Below are positions 52,278 through 60,575 of a DNA stretch of 64,000 nucleotides, piece by piece; within the stretch, counting starts at the first letter, position 1, and each line of letters begins with the position of its first letter. The stretch covers positions 62,001-126,000 of the forward strand of contig NZ_AUFE01000012.1 of the NCBI RefSeq assembly GCF_000426345.1, given 5' to 3'. The DNA comes from Cupriavidus phytohabitans. GTDB taxonomy: Bacteria; Pseudomonadota; Gammaproteobacteria; Burkholderiales; Burkholderiaceae. The notes under the pieces were generated by a model. That model was not told where the DNA came from and did not search any database. It saw nothing but the letters and a program-made list of their open reading frames with translations. The position numbers and the translations under genes were made by a program.

Positions 52278-52308
52278 CGTGCCGCGGGCGGTTTACCTAC
52301 TACTACTA

Positions 52309-52326
52309 TGTTTACATACGTAAACA
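52309..52326. promoter_or_regulatory. TGTTTAC palindrome in an AT-rich patch
   Basis: TGTTTAC-ATAC-GTAAACA is an 18-base dyad with 7-bp perfect arms. A third GTTTAC half site stands 19 bases to the left (52291). The surrounding 60 bases (52290-52350) are AT-rich against a very GC-rich background. The overall 375-base gap (52048-52422) contains no gene I can support. Confidence 0.6.
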
Positions 52327-52422
52327 ATACAAAAGACATAGAGACTGTAGTTGCTCAGAACGTATACCGGCCACGAACTGCATTGGCCGCGTATACGTCC
52401 TGCCCGTCCTGCCGTCCCCGCG

Positions 52423-53049
52423 TTAACACGGCACCTTGAACGCCTTGCGGGCGCGCATCACCTCCGCGCGCGTCGCACAGCCTTCCTGATGGTCGTTGAC
52501 CAGCCCCATCGCCTGCATCAGCGCGTACATGGTGGTCGGGCCGACAAAGCGCCAGCCGCGCTTCTTCAGATCCTTGGACAAAGCAGTCGATTCCGGCGAG
52601 GTCGCCATGGTGCGCAGCACTTCCGGCGTCAGCACCTTGGGCCGGCTGTCGGGATCTGGCTCGAAGCGCCAGAAATAGGCGGCCAGCGACGACTCGGTCT
52701 CCAGCAGTTCGCGCGCCCGCCGCGCATTGTTGATGGCGGCTTCGATCTTGCCGCGGTGGCGCACGATACCGGCGTCGCCCAGCAGGCGCTGGATGTCGCG
52801 CTCACCGAAGCGCGCCACCTTGTCGATATCGAAATTGGCAAAGGCCTTGCGGAAGGCCTCGCGCTTGCGCAGGATGGTGAGCCAGCTCAGCCCTGACTGG
52901 AAGCCTTCCAGGCACAGCTTCTCGAACAGGCGCCGGTCATCCGCGACCGGAAACCCCCATTCATTGTCGTGGTAGTGGCAGTAATCTTCGAGCGTGCCGC
53001 ACCAGCCGCAGCGCACCGGCGCATCCGGTGCGTCCTTCCTGCTTGTCAT
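52423..53049 (-). CDS. tag: DNA-3-methyladenine glycosylase I
   Basis: 208 residues from the ATG at 53049. RCGWCGTLEDYCHYHDNEWG provides the N-terminal zinc Cys and His and the catalytic-pocket residues; NDHQEGCATR provides the C-terminal His and Cys of the zinc site. LFEKLCLEGFQSGLSWLTIL is the HhH-like core of Tag. It removes 3-methyladenine from alkylated DNA. Divergent from the 118-residue protein at 53152. Confidence 0.95.
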   Translation of the reverse strand: MTSRKDAPDAPVRCGWCGTLEDYCHYHDNEWGFPVADDRRLFEKLCLEGFQSGLSWLTILRKREAFRKAFANFDIDKVARFGERDIQRLLGDAGIVRHRGKIEAAINNARRARELLETESSLAAYFWRFEPDPDSRPKVLTPEVLRTMATSPESTALSKDLKKRGWRFVGPTTMYALMQAMGLVNDHQEGCATRAEVMRARKAFKVPC

Positions 53050-53151
53050 AGTCAAGATTCCCGTTGAGAGTCCCGGCGCCGGCCAGCCTGTCGCCATCCG
53101 GGCCATTTGCTGCGATCATGCCCGCACCCGATCAATTGCGGAAGGCTGGAA

Positions 53152-53508
53152 ATGGACATGCAACTGGCAACAATCGACGAAGACGGATGGGAGCTGGACG
53201 ACGCCGAGCCCATCGCGGCCGCCCACCCCGACACCTTCTGGATGCCGCCGCGCGACGAACGCGAGGCCTTGCTTCCCGGCCAGCAAGCCAAGCTGATCTT
53301 CCGCATCCGGGTCGGGGACGAAACCGGCCGCGAGGAGATCCATGTCGAGCGGATGTGGGTCAGCGTGACCGGGCGCCAAGGCAGCCTCTACACCGGCGAA
53401 CTCGATAACCAGCCCTACTGCACCGACGAGATGAACCCCGGCATGCCAATGTGCTTCGAGGCAAGGCATGTGATCAATATCTTCCGGGAAGGACAGGACG
53501 AGTCGTAG
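53152..53508 (+). CDS. Hypothetical cytoplasmic protein, perhaps DUF2314-like
   Basis: 118 residues from the ATG at 53152 (GGAAGG upstream). It is acidic, with no signal peptide. LLPGQQAKLIFRIRVGDETGREEIHVERMWVSVTGR followed by YTGELDNQPY resembles the small beta-barrel proteins of the DUF2314 type (vocabulary of VERMWV and GxLxNxP), but I am not certain. Its stop is nine bases from the convergent barrel gene. Confidence 0.65.
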   Translation: MDMQLATIDEDGWELDDAEPIAAAHPDTFWMPPRDEREALLPGQQAKLIFRIRVGDETGREEIHVERMWVSVTGRQGSLYTGELDNQPYCTDEMNPGMPMCFEARHVINIFREGQDES

Positions 53509-53517
53509 GCGCGATTC

Positions 53518-54519
53518 CTAAAAGCTGGCGGCCAGCCCGAGCGACACCCCGGACACGTTGTTGCCGAATACATAGCGCACCACGGCCCTGATGCGCGTCA
53601 CGAACACTTCATGCGCGCTGGTATCGAGTTCCAGCCCGGTGCCGAGCGTGGTCAGATGGTTGAAGCCAAGGATGCCCGCCTGGCTGCCGAGGTACTGCGA
53701 GTGTGACAGCTCGAGCACGTAGCGCACCGGCCGGTCGAGCGCGCGCAGTCCGGTCGGCGCCCGCCAGCGGGCCCACAGGTTGGCGGTCTGCGCCGTCGCC
53801 GTGCCGGTGACCGAGCTGGCCGTGCCGCCGAAGCTCTGCAGGTGGATGTTGGTGTAGCGCAACTCGACGTCGACCTCATAGGTTTCGCGGTAGTGCTCCC
53901 AGTCCAGCATCACCGCGCCGCCCAGGCCATAGGCGTTCAGGCTGCCGCCGTCCAGGAAGTCGATGTTGCGGTCGGTAACCTGCTCGAGCGCAAACTTGCC
54001 GATCGACAGGTCACTGGACACATTGCCAAGCGAGGCATTGAAGATCGGCCTGAATACCAGTTCCTTGTTGGCGGTGATCGGGAAATCCCAGCCGATGCCG
54101 ATGGTGCCGGAGAACGTGTTCCAGCGGGTCGGGATGGAGCGCGATTCGGTGCCGTTGCTGGCAATGAAGGTGGGATCGTAGCGGCTGTAGGCGATCGCGC
54201 CTTCCAGGTAGAGCGGGAACGACTTGCTGATGGTGAAGCCCCCGCCCAGCTGCGACATGACGATGCCGGGGTCGTCGGTGCTGGCGTTGTTGATCGACAG
54301 CGAGCTGGAAGTCAGGTCGGGCACCACCGAATACGCCATCAGCGACAGGACGGCATTGGCGTGCCGCTGCACGTTGGCCCCGACCAGCTGCAGCCCGTTG
54401 CCGGCCTGCCCGTGCGCGGTTCCCGCGGCCAGCAAGCCAAGCGCCGCTACAGCGGCGCGCCAGCGGACAGCGCGGCGCAGGCTGGCGCGAAGCCGGGCAG
54501 TCGGCAGGCGTACGGACAT
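53518..54519 (-). CDS. Outer-membrane beta-barrel protein of unknown function
   Basis: 333 residues from the ATG at 54519. A signal peptide ends at AHG. The mature part has alternating amphipathic strands (FPLYLEGAIAYSRYDPTF, KELVFRPIFNASLGNV, VDVELRYTNIHLQS, VRYVLELSHSQYLG) and ends with a C-terminal Phe (GVSLGLAASF), the signature recognised by the BAM machinery. No passenger or porin loop typical of Burkholderiales porins is seen. Autotransporter-barrel-like or solute channel; function unknown. Confidence 0.8.
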   Translation of the reverse strand: MSVRLPTARLRASLRRAVRWRAAVAALGLLAAGTAHGQAGNGLQLVGANVQRHANAVLSLMAYSVVPDLTSSSLSINNASTDDPGIVMSQLGGGFTISKSFPLYLEGAIAYSRYDPTFIASNGTESRSIPTRWNTFSGTIGIGWDFPITANKELVFRPIFNASLGNVSSDLSIGKFALEQVTDRNIDFLDGGSLNAYGLGGAVMLDWEHYRETYEVDVELRYTNIHLQSFGGTASSVTGTATAQTANLWARWRAPTGLRALDRPVRYVLELSHSQYLGSQAGILGFNHLTTLGTGLELDTSAHEVFVTRIRAVVRYVFGNNVSGVSLGLAASF

Positions 54520-54686
54520 GGGTGTTCCCCCTTGCTCACGGCTTACACGGCTCACGTGGCGCGCCGCGAGGCGGCAGCCGTCCGACGCAATTCTATCCAT
54601 GCGGGTGGGCGTGGGAACGATGCGCAAAAGTTTTCAGATCGGTTAGCCGAGGCGTTGAATCGGGCGCGCAGGCGGCAAAGCCTGGA

Positions 54687-55061
54687 TCAGGCTGCCGGAT
54701 GGCGGCGGGGCGTGCGCTGCGCGGCAGTATCGCTCTCGTCGGCCGCTTCAGGGCTGGCAGGCGGTGGGGGCCGGTGGCGGCCCAGCCACAGCATCAGCGC
54801 GCTGCCGGCCCAGCCGGCAACAAACACCGTATCGCCCGCCTGGTTCAGCCACTCACCGGCATCCGGCTGGCCGGCGAGCGACCACAGCCACTGCGCCGGC
54901 AGCCTGGCCGAGATCCACAGCGCGACCGCCGGCACGCTGCCGTAGACGCCCGGCTGCCACCAATGCGCGGGAAGAAGGAAGCGCCGCCCGGGGCGGCGCA
55001 GCGGGTTCGGTACCACGGAGTCTCCGGCCATCCTGCACGCGTGGCGTGCTGGCGGCGTCAT
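54687..55061 (-). CDS. Small putative membrane protein
   Basis: Up to 124 residues; the likely start may be the internal ATG at 55031. Two hydrophobic segments (SVPAVALWISARLPAQWLWSL and TVFVAGWAGSALMLWLG) suggest an inner-membrane protein; the C-terminal tail is Pro/Ala/Glu-rich. There is no clear ribosome site at either start. Trp-rich membrane composition argues that it is real, but this remains uncertain. Confidence 0.4.
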   Translation of the reverse strand: MTPPARHACRMAGDSVVPNPLRRPGRRFLLPAHWWQPGVYGSVPAVALWISARLPAQWLWSLAGQPDAGEWLNQAGDTVFVAGWAGSALMLWLGRHRPPPPASPEAADESDTAAQRTPRRHPAA

Positions 55062-55283
55062 GCGTTGGCCGCGGGGCTTGCCCGACGCGGCACTTGCCCC
55101 TCGGCTGCATCATAGGGTGCGGTGCCCGGCTGCGTCCCGGCACGCCCGCGGCGGAGTGTGGCCCAGCCCACGCCGCGCACGCCAGTTCAGTTTTTTTGCA
55201 TGAAAGATGCGCAAAAGCGGGGCGTGCCGGGAGCCGATCTTTGCCAAACTCAATGGCAAGCCCACAGGACACTGAGCAGATCA

Positions 55284-56195
55284 ATGAGACCCGACGCCAT
55301 GCTCCCCGCATTGTTTATCTCGCACGGTTCGCCCATGCTGGCCATCGACCCCGGCCCCACCGGCGCGGCTTTCGACGCACTTGGCGAGCGCCTGCGCGCG
55401 CAACCGCCGCGCGCGGTGCTGGTGGTGTCGGCGCACTGGATCTACAGCACGCTGGCGGTCGGCAGCCGCGAGCGGCAGGAAGCCTGGCACGACTTCGGCG
55501 GCTTTCCGCGCGAGCTGTACGCACTGCGCTACGATGCTCCGGGTTCGCCGGAACTGGCCGCGCGCGTCAAGGCGCGGGTCGAGGCCGCCGCCATTCCCGG
55601 CGCCGGGTTTGTCGGCGAGGACGACGAGCGCCCGCTCGACCACGGCGCCTGGATGCCGATGCGGCACTTCTTCCCCGACGCCGATGTGCCGGTGGTGCAG
55701 CTGGCGCTGAATCCCTACCTGTCACCCGCCGTCCAGATCGAGATCGGCCGCGCCCTGGCGCCGCTGCGCGCGGAAGGCGTGCTGGTGCTGGCTTCGGGCA
55801 GCTTCACGCACAACCTGCAGGAGGTGTTCGGCAGCGATGGCCGCCGCGACCAGCATGGGCCGCAGGCCGAGCCCTATGTCGAGGCCTTCCGCGGCTGGAT
55901 GCACGACGCGCTGGACGAGGCGCTGGCCACCGGCGACACCCGCCGCCTTGCCGACTACCGCGCCCAGGCCCCGTACGCGCGCCGCGCGCACCCGACCGAC
56001 GAGCATCTGCTGCCGTTCTACGTGGCACTGGGCGCGGCGCTGGGGCCGCTCACCGCAGGCGCGGGTATGCCGGCGGGCAGTGCGGCCCGGGTGGCCAGGG
56101 TGGCAGATGAAGTCACCTATGGCGTGCTGGCGATGGACAGCTTCGTGTTCGAGGGGATAGGCGCCGGCACGCCGCCGCTGCGCGCGGCCGCCTGA
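55284..56195 (+). CDS. ygiD: DODA-type extradiol ring-cleavage dioxygenase (YgiD-like)
   Basis: 303 residues from the ATG at 55284; the ATG at 55299 is an alternative. LPALFISHGSPMLAID, LVVSAHWIYS, DHGAWMPMRHFFPDADVPV and LASGSFTHNLQEVF contain the zinc-binding His residues of the DODA/LigB-fold family to which E. coli YgiD, a 4,5-DOPA dioxygenase, belongs. The physiological substrate here is unknown. Convergent with an MFS gene. Confidence 0.88.
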   Translation: MRPDAMLPALFISHGSPMLAIDPGPTGAAFDALGERLRAQPPRAVLVVSAHWIYSTLAVGSRERQEAWHDFGGFPRELYALRYDAPGSPELAARVKARVEAAAIPGAGFVGEDDERPLDHGAWMPMRHFFPDADVPVVQLALNPYLSPAVQIEIGRALAPLRAEGVLVLASGSFTHNLQEVFGSDGRRDQHGPQAEPYVEAFRGWMHDALDEALATGDTRRLADYRAQAPYARRAHPTDEHLLPFYVALGAALGPLTAGAGMPAGSAARVARVADEVTYGVLAMDSFVFEGIGAGTPPLRAAA

Positions 56196-56214
56196 GTGTT
56201 GCTCCCGCCGCGGC

Positions 56215-57432
56215 TCAGCGGCCATCCTTGCGCGGCGGCAGGTAGCGCCGCGCCGAGCGCGCGCCGGCCAGCGCGATCCAGCCCATCGTGAGCGCCACCA
56301 CGGCCAGCCCCACGCGCAGGTCGGCCAGGTGTGCCACGCCGCCGATCAGCACCGGCCCCAGCAGCAGCCCCAGGTAGGCGAAACGGGCCACGCGCGCAAT
56401 CGCCTCGGCCGGTGCCACCCCAGGCAGCCGCGACGCGGCCACAAAGAAGATCGGCACCATGTTGGCCGCGCCCAGTCCCATCAGCGTGAAGCCCGCCAGC
56501 GCCGCCAGCGGCAGCGGTACCACCAGCGCCAGCACGATGCCGGCAAAGCCCAGCCAGGCGCTGCCGGCAAGCGTGGCGCCATCGCCCAGGCGCGCGCGCA
56601 GGCGGTCGCCGCCGAAGCGCCCGCACGCCATGCCGCCGGAGAAAGCCGCATACCCCAGGCTGATCCAGCCGGCCGGCGCGGCGGTCACATCGCGCATGTA
56701 GACGCTGGTCCAGTCATACATTGCGCCTTCGCCGATCAGTCCCAGGAACGCCAGCACGCCCAGCAGCCACAGCGCGCGCACCGCGTGGTCGCGATGGTGC
56801 CCGGCGCCAGGCATCACCGGGTGGTCGGGCAGCAGCCCGGGCATGGCCGCGAGCGCGGCCAGCGCGGTCACCCCCGCCATCATCGCCGCGTGCGCCAGCG
56901 GCGCCACCTCCAGCGCCAGCATCAGGCCGCCGAAGGCCGCGCCTGCCATGCCGCCGAGGCTGAACATGCCATGCAGCGCCGACATCACCGGACGCGGGCG
57001 GCTGGCCTCCACCGTGGCGGCCTGCGCGTTCATGGCCACGTCGAAGCCGGCATTGGCCATGCCGAACGTCAACAGCGCGGGAAGCAGCCACCAGAACGAC
57101 GGCATGGCGAGGATCGCCATCGTGGCCAGCGCGAACACCAGGCCGCTGGCCGTCGCCGCGCGTGCGCTGCCGACGCGCGTGATCCAGCGCCCGACCGGCC
57201 CCATTGCCAGCAGGGCGCCGCCGGCGACCGCGAGCATCGCCAGCGACAGCATCGCGTCGGACAGGCCGAAACGCGCCTTGATGGTGGGGATATGCACGCC
57301 CCAGGTGGCAAAGGTGGCGCCGTTGACGAAGAACAGCGCCATGGTGCCGCGCGTGGCGCGCGCGATCGCGCCCGGCGTGGAAGGGGCAATGGCGAGCGGG
57401 GCGGTGCCGGGTGGCGAGCTGGGATCGGACAT
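56215..57432 (-). CDS. MFS transporter, YbjJ-like
   Basis: 405 residues with 12 predicted helices. NGATFATWGVHIPTIKARFGLSDAMLSLAMLAVAGGALLAM is the N-terminal signature of the YbjJ/fucose-permease-like MFS group; GFDVAMNAQAATVE and MSALHGMFSLGGMAGAAFGG are also typical. Substrate unknown. It follows the next MFS gene on the same strand with 86 bases between, so the two may be co-transcribed. Confidence 0.87.
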   Translation of the reverse strand: MSDPSSPPGTAPLAIAPSTPGAIARATRGTMALFFVNGATFATWGVHIPTIKARFGLSDAMLSLAMLAVAGGALLAMGPVGRWITRVGSARAATASGLVFALATMAILAMPSFWWLLPALLTFGMANAGFDVAMNAQAATVEASRPRPVMSALHGMFSLGGMAGAAFGGLMLALEVAPLAHAAMMAGVTALAALAAMPGLLPDHPVMPGAGHHRDHAVRALWLLGVLAFLGLIGEGAMYDWTSVYMRDVTAAPAGWISLGYAAFSGGMACGRFGGDRLRARLGDGATLAGSAWLGFAGIVLALVVPLPLAALAGFTLMGLGAANMVPIFFVAASRLPGVAPAEAIARVARFAYLGLLLGPVLIGGVAHLADLRVGLAVVALTMGWIALAGARSARRYLPPRKDGR

Positions 57433-57518
57433 GGTGATGCAGGGGCGCGGCCGGCGCCGTCGTGCCGGCCGCAGAAGCCCTTATTGTCGTGCATCCGCGC
57501 GACCGGGGCCTGGCAGCG

Positions 57519-58817
57519 CTACGGCGCGGCACCCGCCAGGCGCAGCAGCCCGCGCCGGTGCAGCGCGTAGCCGAACGCCAGCAGCGCGGCCAGTGCCAGC
57601 GCCAGCATGACCCACAGCATCAGCCAGTAGCCGCCCGCGGCCCGCCACAGCAGCGCGCCCAGCCACGGCGCGGCGGCCTGCATCAGCAGCACCGGCGTCA
57701 TCATCAGGCCGTTCAGCGTGGCGTAGTGGTGGCGCGAGATCAGTTCGGGCATGGCCATTGCTCGCAGCATCGTATTGACGCCGTTGGCGCAGCCATACAG
57801 CACCGCGGCCACCATCAGCCAGGCGCCGTGGCCCAGCGCGAAACAAAGCACTCCCGTGCTCATCAGCAGGTAGACCGGCAGCGACAGCCGCACCGGGTGG
57901 CGCACCGCCGCGCGCATCATCAGCATGCGGCCCACGACCTGGGCCGGGCCGATCAGCGCTGCCACCACCAGTTGCTGCGACACCGGCAGGCCTTTCTCGG
58001 TCAGCATCGGGATCAGGTGCGCGCCCAGCAGCGAGGCCACCACCGCGGTCGCGGTGAACGCCAGCACCACGGCCCAGAACACCGGCTGGCGCAGCGTGGT
58101 GCGCGCGATGCCGGCGCTGCCCGCGTCGGCGCCGGCCGTTGGCGTGCCGGTGTAGGTGGGATGCATGGCATAGCGCATGCGCGCGTGCAGCGGCGCACAG
58201 ACCAGCAGGTTCAGCAGCGCGAAGCCAACCAGCGTGGGGCGCCAGCCGACATGCAGCACCAGCCATTGCGCCAGCGGCACGAAGATCGTGCTGGCGAAGC
58301 CGGCCATCAGCGTGACCACCATGATCGGCTTCTGGTACTGGTCGCCGTAGGCCTGGCGCAGCACCACGAAGGCGGGCTCGTACAGCGTGGTGGACATGGC
58401 CAGCCCGATCGGCACCCACATCAGCAGGAACATCGCGGGGGAGGGCGACCACGCCCATAGCAGCAGCCCCAGTCCGGCCAGCACCGAACCCGCGCCCATC
58501 ACCCTGCGCGCCGGCGCGCGGTCCAGCAGCCGGCCTACCGCGAAGGAGCACATCGCCCACACCAGCAGGCCCAGCGAATAGCCGCCCGCGAGGAATGGCC
58601 TGGACCAGCCAGTGCCGCGGATCATCGGCTCGATGAAGACGGTGAAGGCGAAAAACAGCGTGCCCCAGGAGATGGTTTCGGTCAGGCCTAGGATCCAGAC
58701 CAGCCGGCGTGGCGGCGTGGCCGGCTGCGCGGGGCCGGCGCGTGCCGGGCTGGCGTCTGCGGAAGAATCAGCGGTACTGGCGGCGTCCGGATCGGAGCTG
58801 GCTTCTAGCGTTGTCAT
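57519..58817 (-). CDS. MFS transporter, monocarboxylate/oxalate-formate-like
   Basis: 432 residues from the ATG at 58817 (GGGA upstream); an ATG at 58844 is also in frame. The N-terminal 45 residues are Ser/Ala/Pro-rich and probably cytoplasmic. WGTLFFAFTVFIEPMIRGTGWSRPFLAGGYSLGLLVWAM and GRLLDRAPARRVMGAGSVLAGLGL resemble the OFA/MCT branch of MFS. Substrate unknown. Confidence 0.85.
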   Translation of the reverse strand: MTTLEASSDPDAASTADSSADASPARAGPAQPATPPRRLVWILGLTETISWGTLFFAFTVFIEPMIRGTGWSRPFLAGGYSLGLLVWAMCSFAVGRLLDRAPARRVMGAGSVLAGLGLLLWAWSPSPAMFLLMWVPIGLAMSTTLYEPAFVVLRQAYGDQYQKPIMVVTLMAGFASTIFVPLAQWLVLHVGWRPTLVGFALLNLLVCAPLHARMRYAMHPTYTGTPTAGADAGSAGIARTTLRQPVFWAVVLAFTATAVVASLLGAHLIPMLTEKGLPVSQQLVVAALIGPAQVVGRMLMMRAAVRHPVRLSLPVYLLMSTGVLCFALGHGAWLMVAAVLYGCANGVNTMLRAMAMPELISRHHYATLNGLMMTPVLLMQAAAPWLGALLWRAAGGYWLMLWVMLALALAALLAFGYALHRRGLLRLAGAAP

Positions 58818-58914
58818 GGCGGGTCCCGGCGGGGGAGTCGCCATGGCTGGCGGCGCGCGGGGCCAGTGGCAAATTGTAGCGATCCTGCGCGCACGCTGCG
58901 CGACGGTACGCGCC

Positions 58915-59349
58915 TTACTGCGCGGTCATCGCATCGCCGATGACTGGTGCAGGCGGACCCTTCAGTTCGACCACGTTACCGTCCGGGTCGCTGACGTAGA
59001 GTGACGGGCCCTTGCCTTCGGCCCCGAAGCGCTGCGCGACCTCGCTGGCCTGTACGCCGTGCCGGGACAGCCAGGCGCGCAGCGCGGACTCGTCGAACGG
59101 TTCGATGCGCAGGCAGAAATGGTCGAGGTTGCGCCCCTCCGCGCCCGGCCCCGCGCCGCCGGCGCGGCCCAGCGGGCCGTCCAGCGAGACCAGGTCGATC
59201 AGCGCGCTGCCCGCGCGCAGCTGCGTGAGTCCGAAGTCGGGCTGTTCGCGCTCGACGCTGCAGCCCAGCACGTCGACATAGAACCGTCGCAGCGCTTCGA
59301 CATCGGCTGTGCGCAGCACCAGGTGGTCGAGATCGAGGATGCGGAACAT
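58915..59349 (-). CDS. VOC-family (glyoxalase/dioxygenase fold) protein
   Basis: 144 residues from the ATG at 59349. Two beta-alpha-beta-beta-beta units are seen: LDHLVLRTADVEALRRFYVDVLGCSVE and LDHFCLRIEPFDESALRAWL, ending with SLYVSDPDGNVVELKG. The first His, the second-unit His and the C-terminal Glu form the metal site. Glyoxalase I-like or fosfomycin-resistance-like activities are possible; the true substrate is not evident. Eight bases separate it from the GFA gene upstream. Confidence 0.87.
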   Translation of the reverse strand: MFRILDLDHLVLRTADVEALRRFYVDVLGCSVEREQPDFGLTQLRAGSALIDLVSLDGPLGRAGGAGPGAEGRNLDHFCLRIEPFDESALRAWLSRHGVQASEVAQRFGAEGKGPSLYVSDPDGNVVELKGPPAPVIGDAMTAQ

Positions 59350-59357
59350 GGCGGGCG

Positions 59358-59708
59358 TCAGTGGTGCAGGCCGTCGTAGTCGACGACCTTCAGGCTGTCC
59401 AGGTCGACATTGTCCAGGCAGCGCACGTTCACCGCCGCCATCGGCTTGCCGTCCTTGTCCTGGCCATCGGCGTACGGGCCGCAGCCGCACACCGGGCAGA
59501 AGCGGTGCGCGATCTTCATGGTGTTGAAGCGGTACGTCGACGCGTTGCTGTCGGGCGTCTCCAGCTTGAAGGTCGCGCGTGGCACGAACCACAGCAGGTG
59601 GCCGCGACGGCGGCAGATCGAGCAATTGCAGCGGATCACGCTCGGGATGCTTTCGGCCTCGACCTCGAAGGCAATGTTGCCGCAGTGGCAGCTTCCGTGG
59701 AACGTCAT
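59358..59708 (-). CDS. GFA (glutathione-dependent formaldehyde-activating) family protein
   Basis: 116 residues. AAGGAGACGAC precedes the ATG at 59708. Zinc-binding cysteines are in SCHCGNIAFEVE, CNCSICRRRG and FCPVCGCGPY, the CENP-V/GFA pattern. The name of the family reflects one member; most members have unknown roles in thiol or aldehyde chemistry. It forms a two-gene unit with the VOC protein. Confidence 0.9.
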   Translation of the reverse strand: MTFHGSCHCGNIAFEVEAESIPSVIRCNCSICRRRGHLLWFVPRATFKLETPDSNASTYRFNTMKIAHRFCPVCGCGPYADGQDKDGKPMAAVNVRCLDNVDLDSLKVVDYDGLHH

Positions 59709-59881
59709 GTCGTCTCCTTGATCGTCAGTCTGTTGCTGCTGTGAACCGGTGGTGCGCCGCAATATGCCGGCACATTGTTAGCTTTTTGACAGTGTAGCGC
59801 CGCTGCGGGTGCCACAATGCCCGCACAACATGACGAGCGGATGCGCGGCCCGCGCGCACCCTCCCACAAAAGGAGACCAGC

Positions 59882-60493
59882 ATGAGCGACACCCACGCGC
59901 CCGCGCGCGCGAGCTTCAGCCATATGGAACACGGCACCCGCGAGGACTGGGCGGCGATTTCCGCCGAGTTCATGCCGTATGCGCGGGCGCTGCCCGACCG
60001 CGTGCTGGCCCACCTGCGGCTGCTCGATGGCGATTGCGGAGGCTTCCCGGTGGACCGGCTGACGCACTCGCTGCAGACCGCGACGCTGGCGCACCGGGAC
60101 GGGCAGGATGAGGAATACGTGGTCTGCGCGCTGCTGCACGATATCGGCGATACGCTCGGCAGCTTCAACCATCCCGATATCGCGGCGGCGATCCTGAAGC
60201 CGTTTGCCAGTGCCGAGAATCTGTGGATGGTGGAAAAGCATGGCGTGTTCCAGGGCTATTACTTCTTCCATCACCTCGGGCTCGATCGCAACCTGCGCGA
60301 GCAGTATCGCAATCAGCCGGAGCTGTTCGAGCGCACTGCCGAGTTCTGCCGCAAGTACGATGCCGCGGCGTTCATGACGGACTACAACACGCTGCCGTTG
60401 TCGTTCTTCGAGCCGATGGTGCGCCGGGTGTTGTCGCAGCCGAAAAACTCGATGTATGTGAAGCCGGGGGAGAAGGAGCTGGCGCAGCCGTAG
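59882..60493 (+). CDS. HD-domain phosphohydrolase-like protein
   Basis: 203 residues; AAGGAGACCAGC precedes the ATG. The HD motif reads LTHSLQTATLAHRDG followed by VVCALLHDIGDTLG with the paired His-Asp, and NHPDIAAAILKPFAS. The short form resembles stand-alone HD proteins linked with phosphonate or inositol oxygenase-type chemistry, but no such partner is nearby. Substrate unknown. Confidence 0.85.
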   Translation: MSDTHAPARASFSHMEHGTREDWAAISAEFMPYARALPDRVLAHLRLLDGDCGGFPVDRLTHSLQTATLAHRDGQDEEYVVCALLHDIGDTLGSFNHPDIAAAILKPFASAENLWMVEKHGVFQGYYFFHHLGLDRNLREQYRNQPELFERTAEFCRKYDAAAFMTDYNTLPLSFFEPMVRRVLSQPKNSMYVKPGEKELAQP

Positions 60494-60535
60494 TGCGATG
60501 CCGCGAGCGGACCGCCTGCGTTCGCTCTCACCCGA

Positions 60536-60561
60536 GCCCTCTCCCGCAAGCGGGAGAGGGC
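60536..60561. other. Stem-loop between the convergent HD and IOR genes
   Basis: GCCCTCTCCCGC and GCGGGAGAGGGC pair perfectly over 12 bp with a two-base AA loop. The motif (CTCTCCCGCAAGCGGGAGAG) is a dispersed repeat in many proteobacterial genomes. It lies 14 bases before the IOR stop and 43 bases beyond the HD stop and may terminate both transcripts. No T tract is present. Confidence 0.6.
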
Positions 60562-60575
60562 AGGAACCGCGCGCC

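Larger units (their letters stand above)
52011..52397. repeat. Cluster of five GTATAC sites
   Basis: The core GTATAC occurs at 52012, 52131, 52176, 52362 and 52391. Three copies are the full palindrome CGTATACG (52011, 52175, 52390), and two of these share the flank GGCC[A/G]CGTATACGTC. The first lies in the last codons of the CDF gene, the rest in the gap before tag. The regular recurrence looks like a multi-site protein-binding region. Confidence 0.6.

Noticed and set aside
52309-52326. Assignment of the GTTTAC dyad as a primary-chromosome parS
   Set aside because: It does not match the conserved parS core of primary chromosomes (GTTTCACGTGAAAC-like), so I report it only as an unexplained dyad.
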